Both the position numbers and the translations under genes were made by a program. The notes under the pieces are model-generated. The model saw only the letters and a list, made by a program, of their open reading frames with translations, was not told the origin of the DNA and made no database searches. Positions 24,648-36,478 of a DNA stretch of 64,000 nt are shown one piece after another. This stretch comes from Sistotremastrum niveocremeum HHB9708 (Eukaryota > Basidiomycota > Agaricomycetes > Sistotremastrales > Sistotremastraceae). Each line of letters starts with the position of its first letter. The stretch's first letter is position 1. The stretch is from contig KV419403.1 of assembly GCA_001630475.1 (NCBI GenBank), positions 817,806 to 881,805 on the forward strand, read 5' to 3'.

Positions 24648-26162
24648 GTTGACTAGCAGTAGCTCGTTCTCCTCGTCGTCAGACCTAGTCTTGGTACGGT
24701 GGGAGGGGAAGAGAGAAGTGGGGTTCTTGAGAAGACGATTGAGCATGATATATCCATTCCTTGCCTGAGCTTCTGTGCCCCTGTGTCGTCGACTAAGTGG
24801 AGGGCAGAACGCTTGGTCACTGTAAGAGCCAGAGTGCTCCACGCGATTCCTGTGATTCCCTTTCCGGATATGGCCGCCAAGCCGTTCCCGGTCGGCGCTC
24901 GGCAAGTCGTTTGAGCAAAGAGGGCGTGTTCTTCGTGCGACCTTTGCACTTGTCCATGCGGTGAGCTTTCATGCGTAATACGATGTGTTTCATTGGCTGA
25001 TTTGTTTCACTTTGAACGTTTCGAAATTTGAAGAAGACATCGATAATATACAAGCAGAGGCTTGGACGCACTCAGGAGAGCCGGATTGAAAGGAGTTATC
25101 GGTATCTTCTCCTCAATCGATCCAGAATTCGCTCCTTTCTTTCCCTGTTTCATCGCTGTCATCTCCTGAGCCCGACACTCTGCTCAATTATTTACTCCTG
25201 CCATCCCTCGGTTTCTCCATACCCGACGTAGCCGCTCCGATCCAATATCGGAAAGGAATATGCCGAACTCCGGAGCCGGAGCGGAAATTAGATCACCGAT
25301 CGCGATCGACTTACTCGATTAGATCGATCTGGCTTATCGCCGAGCCGCGGAGCGCATGGATAATCTTGATTCTGACCTTCTGCGTCATCCGTGTTGTCTC
25401 CAATTGCTCGTGTGAGATGATAAGCATATGGTCATTTTGACGTCGTGTGGATTTGGTTCCGTTCCATCTGAGGTCATTTCTAATCCACCTGCCCTGATCG
25501 TTCTGACTAAAAATATCTCAAAGACTCGCTTCGTCTCGTCTAATGTCTAATTGAAGTCTCACACGACCAACATTCAGCTCATTAACCAGCATCTCGTCGT
25601 TCGAGTACTGACAATGACATGTGATCATCTGTTGAGACAATGACACCTTATCTCGCTTCTTAGTACTTCTTGCCATTGATTATGCTCTGACCGAAACTGT
25701 CAATTAGGGCCCAGTATCTCGTTTCCGACCCACACCGTCAGGCGAACTCCTTATCAGACCTTGCGTCACACGAATTTACAACGTCTGGAACAGTGTCTTG
25801 GCATCAGTCTAGAGTAAGTCTTGAGACTTTCTTACCTTATTTGCTTCCGGGACCGAGTGGATCGGCTTAAGCGTACGATTACTGGTTTCGTCACAAAGAA
25901 TCTGGATAGTGAAATCTTGGAAATCCAGAAATCAGCAATTGCCGCTATCGTCAAGAAGGTCTTATTACTGGGAGTGCTTTACTAGAATTCATTGATGCGA
26001 GAGACGCACTTGCCAAGTTCCAGACCGAACTCAACCTCGGACGGCGTGAATACCGTTGAATTCTTTTCGAATCAGTATATCGAACACAACACAACCTATA
26101 AACGCAAATATCCCGTTTCTTCAACCCATTCATCCTCCAATGGATTCCATTCGCCCTGCTGG
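24648..26162. other. PTR2 promoter region and spacer
   Basis: Contains a perfect 12-base palindrome CGATCGCGATCG at 25297-25308 and several GATAA/TTATC words (for example near 25097, 25336 and 25416), compatible with GATA-factor nitrogen control but not specific. No gene recognised. Confidence 0.35.
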
Positions 26163-27205
26163 CTATAATACACACATCCTGTCTCGACCATAAGCCAAAC
26201 TCAACGCCTACGAAAACAAAATCAGTTTCTCAAAGTCCGTATTCCGAATGAAGAACTCCAGACCTCACAAATCACTGCATCAAGATGATCAGGATTCCCC
26301 TGCTCACATTCAATATACTTCTCATATCCATATTTCCCTGCGAATCGTTCTCCCTCTTCAGGAAGCACAGGCCCTGGCCCGTTCTTCTCGTTCTTCGGAT
26401 CGCTGGTACCAGTCATGAGTTCATGGACTAGTTCAGGTTGGGATCTTTGTTCAATTCCCCAGCCTGTTAGGATTGCGCTTATGGGATTTATCCACCAGCC
26501 CCTGGAGTGATATGTTTTGTGAATATCCTTTAACGAAGAGCGAGACATAACGTCGAAGCAAAACAGGGCGACAGAGTCACTATGCATCTGGGGACTAACT
26601 ATTAACGATCATGAGTGACTGAGTTGCAAGAGAGTTTTGGAGGATGGGACGCACGGTATACGTCATGGAAATAATAATGAAACGCTCGAAAGAACGTCCG
26701 ACTTTTCGGTTTATGCACCGAGACCCGACGTTCGAGTCTCGTTGTTCGTGATCGGATCTTTGAATTTGGCCAGCATGTGAACAGAAGGTCGACGACGAGA
26801 TTCGATCGAGTTATGAGTGTGCTCATGGTTGAGGGTACCCAGACGGACTGTGTCAACGTCGTTAAAAGGAATAAAAATTCAAACATTGAGGGGATGAGAA
26901 TTATACCTTCTTCTTTTTATCGACACGTTCTGCATGTTGCCAGACATACGGCTCAATATTCTCATTCGCATTATAAGCTCTCGCAATGATATGAGAAATG
27001 AAAAGCTCCTGTTTCAAAATCGTAAAAAAATCAAATTTATTACATAGATTGGATGCCATACCATTCGAGTCGGGGTACATCCGATAATCCGGATTCGTAG
27101 CTCCCGACGATCAGATCGAGGGATACGTGAGCGATCTAGGTGAGGTTTGAACTTTGATGGATAGGGATTGGCTCGTTCGAGGATTGACGTGACGGTTGGG
27201 TGCAT
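26163..27205 (-). CDS. Rho-like pseudo-GTPase E
   Basis: Exons 27205-27062, 27008-26907, 26847-26655, 26598-26264, 26207-26163; phases 0,0,1,0; 272 residues. Strand 1 and P-loop position: ELRIRIIGCTPTRM. Helix 1 and switch I position: ELFISHIIARAYNANENIEP, comparable to LISYTTNxFPxEYVP of Rho. G3 position: LLFTCWPNSK. Strand 4: SVALFCFDVMSRSSL. G4: AILTGWGIEQRSQPE. Then EEGERFAGKYGYEKYIECE. The last exon is very short (ALSLAYGRDRMCVL), so the C-terminus is truncated relative to the others; it has Cys at third from the end but not a CaaX arrangement. All catalytic motif residues are missing. It is the most divergent copy. Confidence 0.75.
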
Positions 27206-28560
27206 GATCGTGAGTCGTGACGGCGGGAAGCAGGGAAGATGTTGATCGGCGTCGTGGATGGGATTGTTTGTGAGATGCTGTGCTGCTTCTATTATTAATA
27301 CTAGTACACGTAAATGGGCGTCAGATTTCGACGATCTGTGCCTGAACGACAGAATATCCCGTAGATCACGAATACAGTAGAGGTATAAGAGTTATAATCG
27401 AGACTTCTTCCATGGGTGGCGGAGGAGATGAAGTCGTGTTACAGGACATAGCAAGAATAACCGGTAGGACCGAGGTCTCCTCAACCGTCTTGCTATATTG
27501 CGCACAATATCACACTTCGAAGAGAACCGAAATGAGAACAAGAATCGAGAGATTGCTACGACGCCTTGTACCAATCGAAGACGCTGATGGTCTCGCAGAG
27601 AGGCTATGTGAGACAGGGGTCCGAAGGAAGGTGAATTTCGCGTAGCAAAGAGTTTTAGAACCTTGAGCATGGGAGGGAAAGTACTGGAGTCGGACTTTTG
27701 AGTAAATTGTGACGGAGGAAAACCATTTAAACATCTGCCCACTCGGATGTCAAGGGAAATTTTAGAGATAGGGGGGTTATTAGGAGAGATACATGAAGGT
27801 CAATTTTGACGTATTGAACCGCTACCGCGTGCAAAGTTTCTGAAAGGCTGAGAGTCGAGCTAGCATCTAGATCGTTTCATTTCGTTCCTGCTTCATGGCA
27901 GAGTTTCAGCAGATACTGAGGTAGGGAAGCTTAGTGCCTGAGATTTTAGACCGAGGAACTGGTGCAGAGTCGAGTAAACTGAAGAGATACGTATACGATA
28001 GTACCAGGTTATTCATGCCAGATCCCTCGGCGTCCAGAGAACATTGACGAGCCGTCCAGATCCGTCTCTATTCTCCCTTCACTCTGTCGTGTGAGCCCAC
28101 AGTTTGGCTGGTTTTAGATTCTCAAATCGATGATCTGTGAGCGTTGCGTGGCCCTACCGAAGCAGTTTGGCGTCGGAGTTTGAACCATAACTCTCCTGCA
28201 TTTCGACCTGCTCTTCCCACACCTGTCAACATCCTGAGCAACCCGCCCAAATACGTGGAATTTTGAATTAAAGAATGAAATCGAAGTCGACGTAGCGCTG
28301 GACTAGCTTGAATAGGTTAAGGAACCATCACGACGGGCGACTCAACAGAGTTAAAATCGTGGCTAAAATGCCTCGCTGGCAGCATCATCTCTGCAGTGAG
28401 GCTACCGAATCGATTGTGTGCTTGAAAGATAAGGATAGCTGATTTGACAGCTCTGGTGAGTCGCTGTGCTCGTTGTTCATCTCGCGTTTCTGATTCTTTT
28501 TCGTTAGGCCTCATCTCCTCGAGACTGCAATATTCGATTTGACCGCATTCTAAAAACCGC
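27206..28560. other. divergent intergenic region between E and GNAT 2
   Basis: The part from about 27835 is the right arm of the inverted duplication. 27392-27742 has open frames on both strands with no family resemblance. Confidence 0.45.
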
Positions 28561-29857
28561 ATGGCATCCGCCACGACAGGCGAAACCGACGTCTCTTATC
28601 TCAATGATGCCTCCGAGTCTTCACCTTCTCCGCCTCGTCCTCAACCCCTGATGGTGCGCCTGCCATGGGTCTCTGCATACCGTCCTGAGTCCTGACCGCA
28701 CAACCTCAGAATCCCGATGTCAATACCTCACTAGACGCATCTACGACCTCCACAGAAACATCGGCCACCGAACTCGCGTCCCCTAATATTCTTGTCAAAA
28801 AGCTGAGCTATCGTACGATATACCTCCTCTTTATGCGAAGACACGTAATTCTCACTCATGCCTCGACTTCTTCCCTTGGCGTTATAGGACAAATTAATAT
28901 CGCCGTTAATACAATTTTGGAAGCGTTCAAGTTCGATGCGTTCACGAGATATGTAACGGGACAGACTGTACGTGTCGCCAAGTTTCTTCTCGATCATTGG
29001 CAGTGCTTGGCAGTGCTTGTCGTTATATGTCTCACCCTTATTCTTTTGCGCATCGCTTTTTCGTCTGATCACTCATGTATCTGCATGATAGGGTATTGAT
29101 CCGCCTCCTCCCCCTTCCACATTCGCAAAACTCAAGTACGCATTTTACTTCTGGTACTTCCTCACTCGTCGCATATCCCTCCAAATCGACGACGCCCATT
29201 CCCTCATCATCGCCTTTCCACCTCCATCCCTCGTCCAAAACGGAAGCTGGAAAGACAAATTCATCGATATCGTATTCGGCGGGATGGCGATGATCCTAGC
29301 CAAATTCGACGGAGAAGTGGTAAATCGAGTATGTCATGCCGTTGCCTGTCGGTGATTGAACCGTGCTGAGACGATGTTGGAACTCTTAGAGACGAAGAGA
29401 GCTGGAAGGACAGAAAGCGGCGATAGAGAGTTGGCTTGACGGGAGAGGAAAAGATATGTATTGCGTTCATCTGCTTGCTACGGATCCAGCGTATCAAGGG
29501 CTCGGATACGCTTCGAGATTACTAGACGCTATCGCACGGATCGTACGCTCGTTCCTCCATACATCCCTCTTCGTAATTATTGACAATCGGTGTGGAAATG
29601 ATAGGCTGATACGGAAGGACGATCGACGTGGCTTCTTTCTACTGGTCGACATAATGCTCCGTTTTATGAGTTACATGGATATGTCACTGTTGGAGAGTTG
29701 AGGTTGGGCGGTGAGGATCCGGATTGGATGGGAGAGGAGGTGATATGTCCTGTGGTACGTTTGTCTGCCCCTAATTTTGGGTGCATGGACTGACTGTTCT
29801 GCGATAAAGATGGTGAGAGACGCTCGTTGTGCGTCTGAGATTGAGAAGGCGGAATGA
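27835..29857. repeat. right arm of the 2-kb inverted duplication
   Basis: Inverted relative to 15581-17650. It ends on the left where the other arm reaches the 3' end of the G-domain gene, which was not copied. Confidence 0.8.
28561..29857 (+). CDS. GNAT N-acetyltransferase 2
   Basis: Start ATG 28561 (MASATTGETDV); stop TGA 29855-29857; seven exons, about 290 residues. Exon 1 ends at a donor after 28653. The Ser/Thr-rich leader is followed by TILEAFKFDAFTRY, then FYFWYFLTRRISLQI, the acetyl-CoA loop VHLLATDPAYQGLGYAS, STWLLSTGRHN and APFYELHGY. The third intron is long (about 125 nt) and contains a direct 10-base duplication GGCAGTGCTT. Motif A has Leu where the other copies have His or Gln (QGLGYA), which still fits the QxxGxG/A pattern. 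Intact; substrate unknown. Confidence 0.75.
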
Positions 29858-30199
29858 TAGGGCGCTGAGGTTGAGGTGATGTTTGTTCATAGTGAGGTGT
29901 AGTGTCGGGGGAACTGGGTGATGCATGTCAATGAGAGTTATGATGTGACCGATGATCATGTGCTTCATACGAGAACTCTCGCTCACCCAGCTCTTGAATT
30001 CGTCTTTCTTTGAAGTCGAATAGGTATCTATCCGTATTGCCCCGATTTCAAACGCAATGTTGTCCCACCGTCAGAATTTTTTCACTCGTCTTCGTTCGAT
30101 GTAGGCTTCTTCCTTGTAGAAAGCTCACAATCAAATATATCAGAAACTTGACGGACTTTTGCAGGATTACGTATACAGCATAGCGGGAGACAACGTTTC
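29858..30199. other. convergent spacer
   Basis: 3' flanks of GNAT 2 and Rho-like gene F. No gene seen. Confidence 0.5.
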
Positions 30200-31242
30200 C
30201 TAGCGATCAGAACCTTTGAAGGACGACCATTTCGAACTCAACCACTTCTCAGCACGAAATATAAAAGTGTCTGTCATTCGTTCCTGAGTGCGATTCCATC
30301 CGAGTCGCATGGCCTAGGAAACAAGAATCACTGAATCATAGTCCTAGCAGCTAATGATGATGATAGACCACATACCTCTCGAAGCACTGCGTACAGGTGA
30401 TCAGGATTGCCCGTCTCACATTCCATATATTTCGCAGCCCCCATTTCTCTTGCTACTCGCTCTCCTTCTTCTGGGAGAATTGGGCCTCCTCCTGGGGTCG
30501 AAAACATTTGATGCATTGTCTCTGGATCTGATCTTGATTGCGTCTGATAGCCAACAAGTAGAAGGACTGATTTTGGATATTCACTCTCAAAAGCCATGGC
30601 GCGTTGTTTGGGTTTAGAGAACACTGTTTGCGAGGCCTCCCGCACCTCTTGAAAGGAAGCTCGAGAGACGACGCTGAAATAAAGGATCACAACTGAGACG
30701 GCTATGTTCATAGCCTCTGGTGAAGAGTTAATTTCCATGAGAAACTCTGACAACCGCGATAGATGAACTTACCGTTGTCTCTCCTGTCACAGTAATAGAA
30801 ACTCGCCTGACTGCTTGGAACTCTCATTGGTCTGCCCCATCTTGATTCTATGAATTCCTTCTGTGGACAACACCACAAATCGAACTTAACTAGCCTATGT
30901 ATGCCATCAAATAACTGGAATAACCATACGGGATTGTGAGATCCTTGGGATTGAGTCGTGAGGCATGCGTACCTCGGCACTTTCAGGATCGTCCGAATGG
31001 CCATGATAGGCGTTCCTTTCCAATTCCTCGAGCAAATCCATCCAGAACTACCAATTTTATAAGATTGACATGAGCTCCTCTCACGAACCTGGGCGTACGT
31101 ATGGGAAATCACCCAATTCAGGCAGCCTGATAGATAAAGGGACGGTTGCAGGCAATTCAAGAGTTTGAAGACCAATGTTGAACTCGATCGGAGGAGGCGG
31201 ATGTGAAGAGTTTTGTCCTTCAGGTTGCGAGCCCGAGCTCAT
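30200..31242 (-). CDS. Rho-like pseudo-GTPase F
   Basis: Exons 31242-31099, 31047-30973, 30914-30773, 30716-30376, 30313-30200; phases 0,0,1,0; 271 residues. Leader MSSGSQPEGQNSSHPPPP. Strand 1: VPLSIRLPELGDFPY, no P-loop. Helix 1: FWMDLLEELERNAYHG. G3 position: VKFDLWCCPQKEFIE. Strand 4: SVVILYFSVVSRASFQEV, very close to Rho. G4: LLVGYQTQSRSDPE. Then GPILPEEGERVAREMGAAKY and MECETGN. It ends FKGSDR exactly like gene D. It is the inverted sister of D, with conserved promoter sequence and intron positions, but the coding differences are spread over the gene, so the duplication is not brand new. Confidence 0.8.
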
Positions 31243-33338
31243 CACTTCATGAGACGTGGGAGGGGGCTTTGGGCTTGAGAGGGAGCAGCGCGATACGAGA
31301 GGTCAAAAGGGATGAGAACTAGGGTTAAGGCACCATAGCAACCATTCCATGCAAGAGATGGCGCCGACACCGCCATACCCATAAAAGTATGAGAGACGTT
31401 CTCACAGCGGGCCGGACGCAAAAATCTCCAGATATACTGCTGAGGTTATGATGAGATTCTGCCCAATCAATTCGGTCGTCCTTCACTTCGAGATCGGCCC
31501 AATTTCAACATATTCCCTGAAAGTCCACTGTTCTCAGCATTTTTTCCAACATGTGTATTCTCCTAAAGGAACACAAGCTCACAATGTTCCCACCATCCAC
31601 TCTTGGTGAAAAGGGGTCCAGGGTCCGCTGTGTCTTCTTCATATCTCGCTGTCGTTGAGGTGGCACAATGGAAGCATGAGCAATTTGATTGAGGTAGAAG
31701 GCCTGAACCTTCAAAAACCTTGTCGAAGACAAGGTGTGTCTTTGTGACCTGAGCCCGGCAGAGCCAACTCATTTTTGAGAAATTCCGAGGGAAGTTTCAC
31801 TGAATGCAGTCAATCCAAGGGACTACAAATTTCACGTTCGTACGTTCAACGCTAGGCGTTGAGCCGTATGCCGCATGGGCGAACTTGTGGGCGAACCGAG
31901 AACACCAGGCCATTACGTCAGCAGAAAGTTTTCTCCTCACGCCTTGCCTCAGGCGAATCATCCATCACCTGTCGACGATGCGGCCGTGTGCTCCTGTACC
32001 GTAAACGCATGATTCGCAACATCCTTCCCCTTCCTCCTGTTTTCTCTGTCTGAAAATCGATATTATTAAGGGAACGCTGGCTTGACCGACGGACGGAGTC
32101 GAAAATGGCCTTGCCTGCTTCTGGTTTCTGTCGACACTTTCGGATGCAACTCATCACACACTGGGCTATATAACTTCCTTGATTAATTCACATGCACAGA
32201 ATTCTTGGTCTATTCGCCCTGACGAATGTCTCGATCGGCTTCAGAGTGATACTCAGAGAACACGTCGCGTCTCATAATCTCACGGAAGTTAGTTACTGAC
32301 ATCGCACGAATCTAGCCCAAGAGCATGAGTGGCTTGGTTGAAGAGAGATCGTGTGTCTGCCATGGTATGTCACTCCTCACGCTGTACCTTATTTCTTCGC
32401 ATCTTGATTCTTATTCAGATGTCTAGCAGATGGTCCGAAGTTACATATCAATGGTTCCCCCGCTGAACCGCGCATTGTCAACGGGGAGACAACCGACCCA
32501 TGGACCCTCTCATCACTCTGAGGCTTTGTTTTCAATGAAATCTAACATAGTGAGGAGTCCGAATATTCGAGCTGCCAGCTCACAACTACTTCAACGTTTA
32601 GGTTACGAACCTATTATCTTAGTTTAAACGACGCTCTTAAACACACTTCATCGTCCCCAGGTCCTTATCCAAGACTCATTCATCTGACATACGTATTTTC
32701 GGTCCCACGGCCTAATAAACCGAAAGCGATGCCTACTCCTCGGTCATTAAATAGGACAACCCGCTTGAGGCATTGGCCAATGGAGCCTCAGCGAAGTCAT
32801 TCACATCATCTTCTCAGCTGCATAATAAGTGGCCATCGTAGATCTCCGCGAGCGATTTACCTCGGATTCAAGTTCCAAGTGCTTTATTTTGTCTCGCAAA
32901 GCAAATTCTAGTGTACTGTTTTTCTCGAGGGCTGGGTTTCACTGTTACTGTGACTACTATTAAGAGTAATCCTGTTAGCAAAGTTCACCTTTGTTCTAAA
33001 TACACCGATCAACGTACACACAGCAGCGAATTTAGTCGGATAAGAAGACCGGCTTTTCCGGCCGCCATCGATCGCTGGGAACGCCGGGCCGATCACGGTT
33101 CCAGCTTCTGCCGAAATCAACGACGCGTCCGAGTCTGTTGCGCAGCTGCGGTCACTTTCGTTCAGTCGTCCCAACCAGATTGAAGCTGGAGACGCTTCCT
33201 ATATCCTCTGATTCTGGTCTGTAGTTCACGGCGGGACCTTAAAGCTCTCAAACCAATCCAAGAACCCTTGAAAACTGAAGCAGGTTTGTCCCCACTTTTT
33301 CAGCATCTGCGAAAGCTTCAGCTCACAGGTTGCTTAGC
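31243..33338. other. intergenic; first 500 bases are the shared promoter of gene F
   Basis: 31250-31750 matches the region upstream of gene D with an extra insertion in this copy. 31800-33300 shows no recognisable gene; open frames there are short and mutually antisense. Confidence 0.45.
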
Positions 33339-34483
33339 ATGATATCAAGCGCGCCTGGACTCGTGCTGGGAGGGAGTGAAGAAGGAATCCAACTAGGTCG
33401 AGGGTTGGAGGAAGGCCATGCTCGGTGGAACGGACTAGACAATGGCAGCCACACGACAACGGAAGCCGACGAAAAGCGGGACAGTCATTCATATTCTGAA
33501 CTCCTCACCGCGAAGCCGCTCGTACCCAGCCCCTTAACATATAGTGCGTATCTCTCTGCTCCACGTCTTGAATGCTGAATCAACGCGATTTAGAGCAAAT
33601 CCCGACTGCTTCCACGACTATATTCGAGGCGTTCAAATACGATACGCTTTCGTGGTACACAAGTGGTCGTAATGTACGTTGTCTCCAGATTCCCATTACT
33701 ATATCCCTCACTTAAATCATAGGGTACCGAAACCTCCCCTCCAAAGCCTACCAGAACAGACCGTTTCGTCTTTTATCTTATGTTTTGGTACTTCATCACG
33801 CGTCGCATCACACTTCAACTCGCATCCGGTCATTCTTTGATCGTCGTATATCCTCCTAAAAATGGCTCAAAGAAACGGAACCTCTTAGAATGGCTCATCG
33901 ACACGATCTTTTCGGCGCTTGAAAAGCTCCTCGGGGCTCTGCGATCTGATATCGTAAAGAAGGTAAGGGTTCTGTTGTCTGAACGAGAATCACGCTTATA
34001 TTTTCTGATAGCGGATTGAGGAGATCAGAGTGAAAGAAGGTGTTATTGTTGAAGCTCATCTAAAGGATAAAATCGACGACATGTATTATGTGCATATTCT
34101 TGCGACAGACCCGGAATATCAAGGACAAGGGCACGGTGGGACTTTGCTTGATATAATTGGAGATAAGGTTCGTATTTCTCTCTTGTAGAGTCTGTGCTAT
34201 GCTTACTCTATGTCTTTGTAGGCGGATGCGGAGGGACGCGATGCATGGTTGACATCGAGCGGACCGCACAACGTTCCGTTCTATAATTTACATGGGTACG
34301 AAACGGTGGCCGAGATAAAGCTTGGGGAGGACGATCCAACTTGGCAGAAGGGCGAGCTTGTGTGTCCCGTCGTGAGTGCCGGCTTCCAGTATTGATCTCT
34401 CAATCCTGATTTCTTGACCCTACTAGATGGTCCGGAAATGTAAAGGCTCAAAATTCAACGGTACAATTGCAGAGAAAGTGTAA
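33339..34483 (+). CDS. GNAT N-acetyltransferase 3
   Basis: ATG 33339 (MISSAPGLVLGG) to TAA 34481-34483. Introns occupy the positions seen in the other two GNAT genes. Landmarks: TIFEAFKYDTLSWYTSG, FWYFITRRITLQL, an insert KNGSKKRN, the acetyl-CoA loop VHILATDPEYQGQGHGG, DAWLTSSGPHN and VPFYNLHGYETVAEI, then LGEDDPTWQ and VCPV. Divergent from copies 1 and 2, so an older duplicate. Catalytic family is secure from motif A plus motif B; substrate unknown. It lies between Rho-like gene F and the F-box-less gene. Confidence 0.75.
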
Positions 34484-34883
34484 TCACTTGGAAATACAAG
34501 AATAAACCATGCACGCTCGGTATCTGGCCATCTGGCAAACTTCGGTCTCCAATCGTCCATGAGAACTTATTTGAAACCGAGTATTGATTCCCCCTCACTC
34601 TTATGCCACGTTGAATATAAAATGGCCTTGGCTCCTGGGCATAGGAGAGGGTGATATGATGATATGACGTCAGGGTCACAGGCCAAAATATTCAGTCTCC
34701 GACCCGCAAGACATCCGGAATTGGCGCTTTCCCCGTCGCCGAGCAGTCTCCTCTGTCGCACCGTGACCTCATCGTTGTTTCAGCTGACCCGCTCTTCATC
34801 TTGACGACCCCTACTTGTCTTCCCAAAGTCATCTTCTGAGCTTAAAAGAGCCGTCGAGCTTCAAACTCTGAAGGAACCGAGTC
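34484..34883. other. spacer upstream of the F-box-less gene
   Basis: I searched for the missing F-box exon (a CKRWR-type motif and LWSQIH) and did not find it on the plus strand. Confidence 0.5.
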
Positions 34884-36026
34884 ATGGAACCACCGGCGTT
34901 TGCCTTGAATTTTGATGAGGCCCCCTTTCCAGGACTCGCCGTTATCGAACCTCGTCGTATCTCTCTTCGAAGTATCATCCCTACTTCGGGTTCCTTAACA
35001 CAAATCCATGCATGGAGCTGGGATCTCAAGCTTCTCGAGATCATTGATCTCTTGGCGGCTTCTCCCCTGCTGGAAGTCGTCACTCTAGAGCATCAAAGCA
35101 GTGAACACATACCACGGTGGGACGAAGCAGATGAAATCGCCGCGGCCCAATTCCATCCTGTCAGAGCGTTGCATAACATCCGAAGGTTCGAGTTGAGGTG
35201 GTGCGGAGCTGCGTTTGCGGACACCATACTGCAGAAGCTCACATTCCCCGCTTCATCGAGCGTCAAATTTTCAATTGCGAGGACCGAAGAAGACATAGAA
35301 GTCCTGGAGTCTCTCCCAAACTCCCTCTCGGAGGTCCTCGATTCAGCCGTCAATCTGATCGTCAATATAGAATCATTCAGAATGGCCACCGACGGTCCCT
35401 TCATCCTTTCTTTCAAATCCCTACAATCGCCGAGCTATACAGTTCGGTTCAACGAACCAGGAGACAGGTCCATGCTCGATCCCGAGCATGTAGAACAGAT
35501 CTACTATAACCAGATCACCGGCATCCTTTCTGACTTGGCCGAAATGTCTTTCGGTCATCTGAAAGATGTCCGCATCTCTCTACGACATTTTACGGATTCA
35601 CTGGTCATGTTTTACCTACTTCGAGCCTTCCAAAAGGTCGAACACCTCACCATCCGCTGCTTCTCGGCCAGCCGTGTCATCCAGGCTCTTCGCAGTAATG
35701 AAAGATCTGACACTCACGGTTATCCGTGCCCCGCTCTCCGGACCCTCGATATCCGAAATTCCGAATTCGATCCTGTTCAGCTGGAGAAGACCTTGATCAA
35801 CAGAAATGAATGGACCGATTCGCTGCAATGTCTACAGGTGACTGTTGCCCAGCGATTGTTCACCGGGAAAGTGGGACCGGAAGCAGAAGGCAAACCGATG
35901 GATCACTTCCTTCGGAATATATCGCAACTAGTCGATAATTACGAGGGAGAAGACGGTGATTGGACTGACACTAGCGAAGACACGGATGAAGAAGGGTCGG
36001 AAGCGGAGGAGCTAGATGAGGAGTGA
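34884..36026 (+). CDS. F-box-family protein lacking the F-box (protein 3)
   Basis: A single exon of 380 residues. It aligns with the middle and C-terminal parts of the other large F-box proteins: AASPLLEVVTLEH, FADTILQKLTFPASS, SPSYTVRFNEPGD, FDPVQLEKTLINRNEW and a very acidic tail (EDTDEEGSEAEELDEE). The two-part F-box and the first leucine-rich segment are absent. Either a 5' deletion left an F-box-less gene with a new start, or the annotation misses a distant exon. If expressed it would have the binding part without the Skp1-docking part, and so could compete with its paralogues; that is inference. Confidence 0.65.
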   Translation: MEPPAFALNFDEAPFPGLAVIEPRRISLRSIIPTSGSLTQIHAWSWDLKLLEIIDLLAASPLLEVVTLEHQSSEHIPRWDEADEIAAAQFHPVRALHNIRRFELRWCGAAFADTILQKLTFPASSSVKFSIARTEEDIEVLESLPNSLSEVLDSAVNLIVNIESFRMATDGPFILSFKSLQSPSYTVRFNEPGDRSMLDPEHVEQIYYNQITGILSDLAEMSFGHLKDVRISLRHFTDSLVMFYLLRAFQKVEHLTIRCFSASRVIQALRSNERSDTHGYPCPALRTLDIRNSEFDPVQLEKTLINRNEWTDSLQCLQVTVAQRLFTGKVGPEAEGKPMDHFLRNISQLVDNYEGEDGDWTDTSEDTDEEGSEAEELDEE

Positions 36027-36478
36027 GGGAGCGATGAGCAGGCGACGAAGATAATTATCGATAATTTATAGCTTGTTTCTTCTAAGTACTATTCACAACT
36101 ATAGAAGCTCCGCATGATCGAGATGATAGACGGCATCCGTCGAACTCAGCTCCCCCATCGATGTCTCCAAGCCCCCGTGATTGTTATTCACATTCATATA
36201 TGAACACTCCAACGGTCAAGACATCTTACTTTGCGGGCTTATAGTATCAACCAACGCAGTCAGAAAAGGCATTGTGATGGTTGATGATATATTGACCGAA
36301 GACAGCTGAAATTTTATTACATGTAGAGGGTATTGACACAGGTTCGAGTCCGACTATTTCGCTCGGTACGTCCGTAAGCGAAGGATAATCCGTTGCGCCC
36401 AAAAATGATTCTACAGGAGTCGTGAGACCATGCAGATGGTTCGTTCATCCGAGGCAGTCATGACTATAGAACATCGCA
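36027..36478. other. convergent spacer
   Basis: 3' flanks of the F-box-less gene and Rho-like gene G. No tRNA fold accompanies the B-box-like word near 36342. Confidence 0.5.

Noticed and set aside
36338-36352. tRNA B-box-like GGTTCGAGTCC
   Set aside because: No A-box, acceptor stem or cloverleaf around it.
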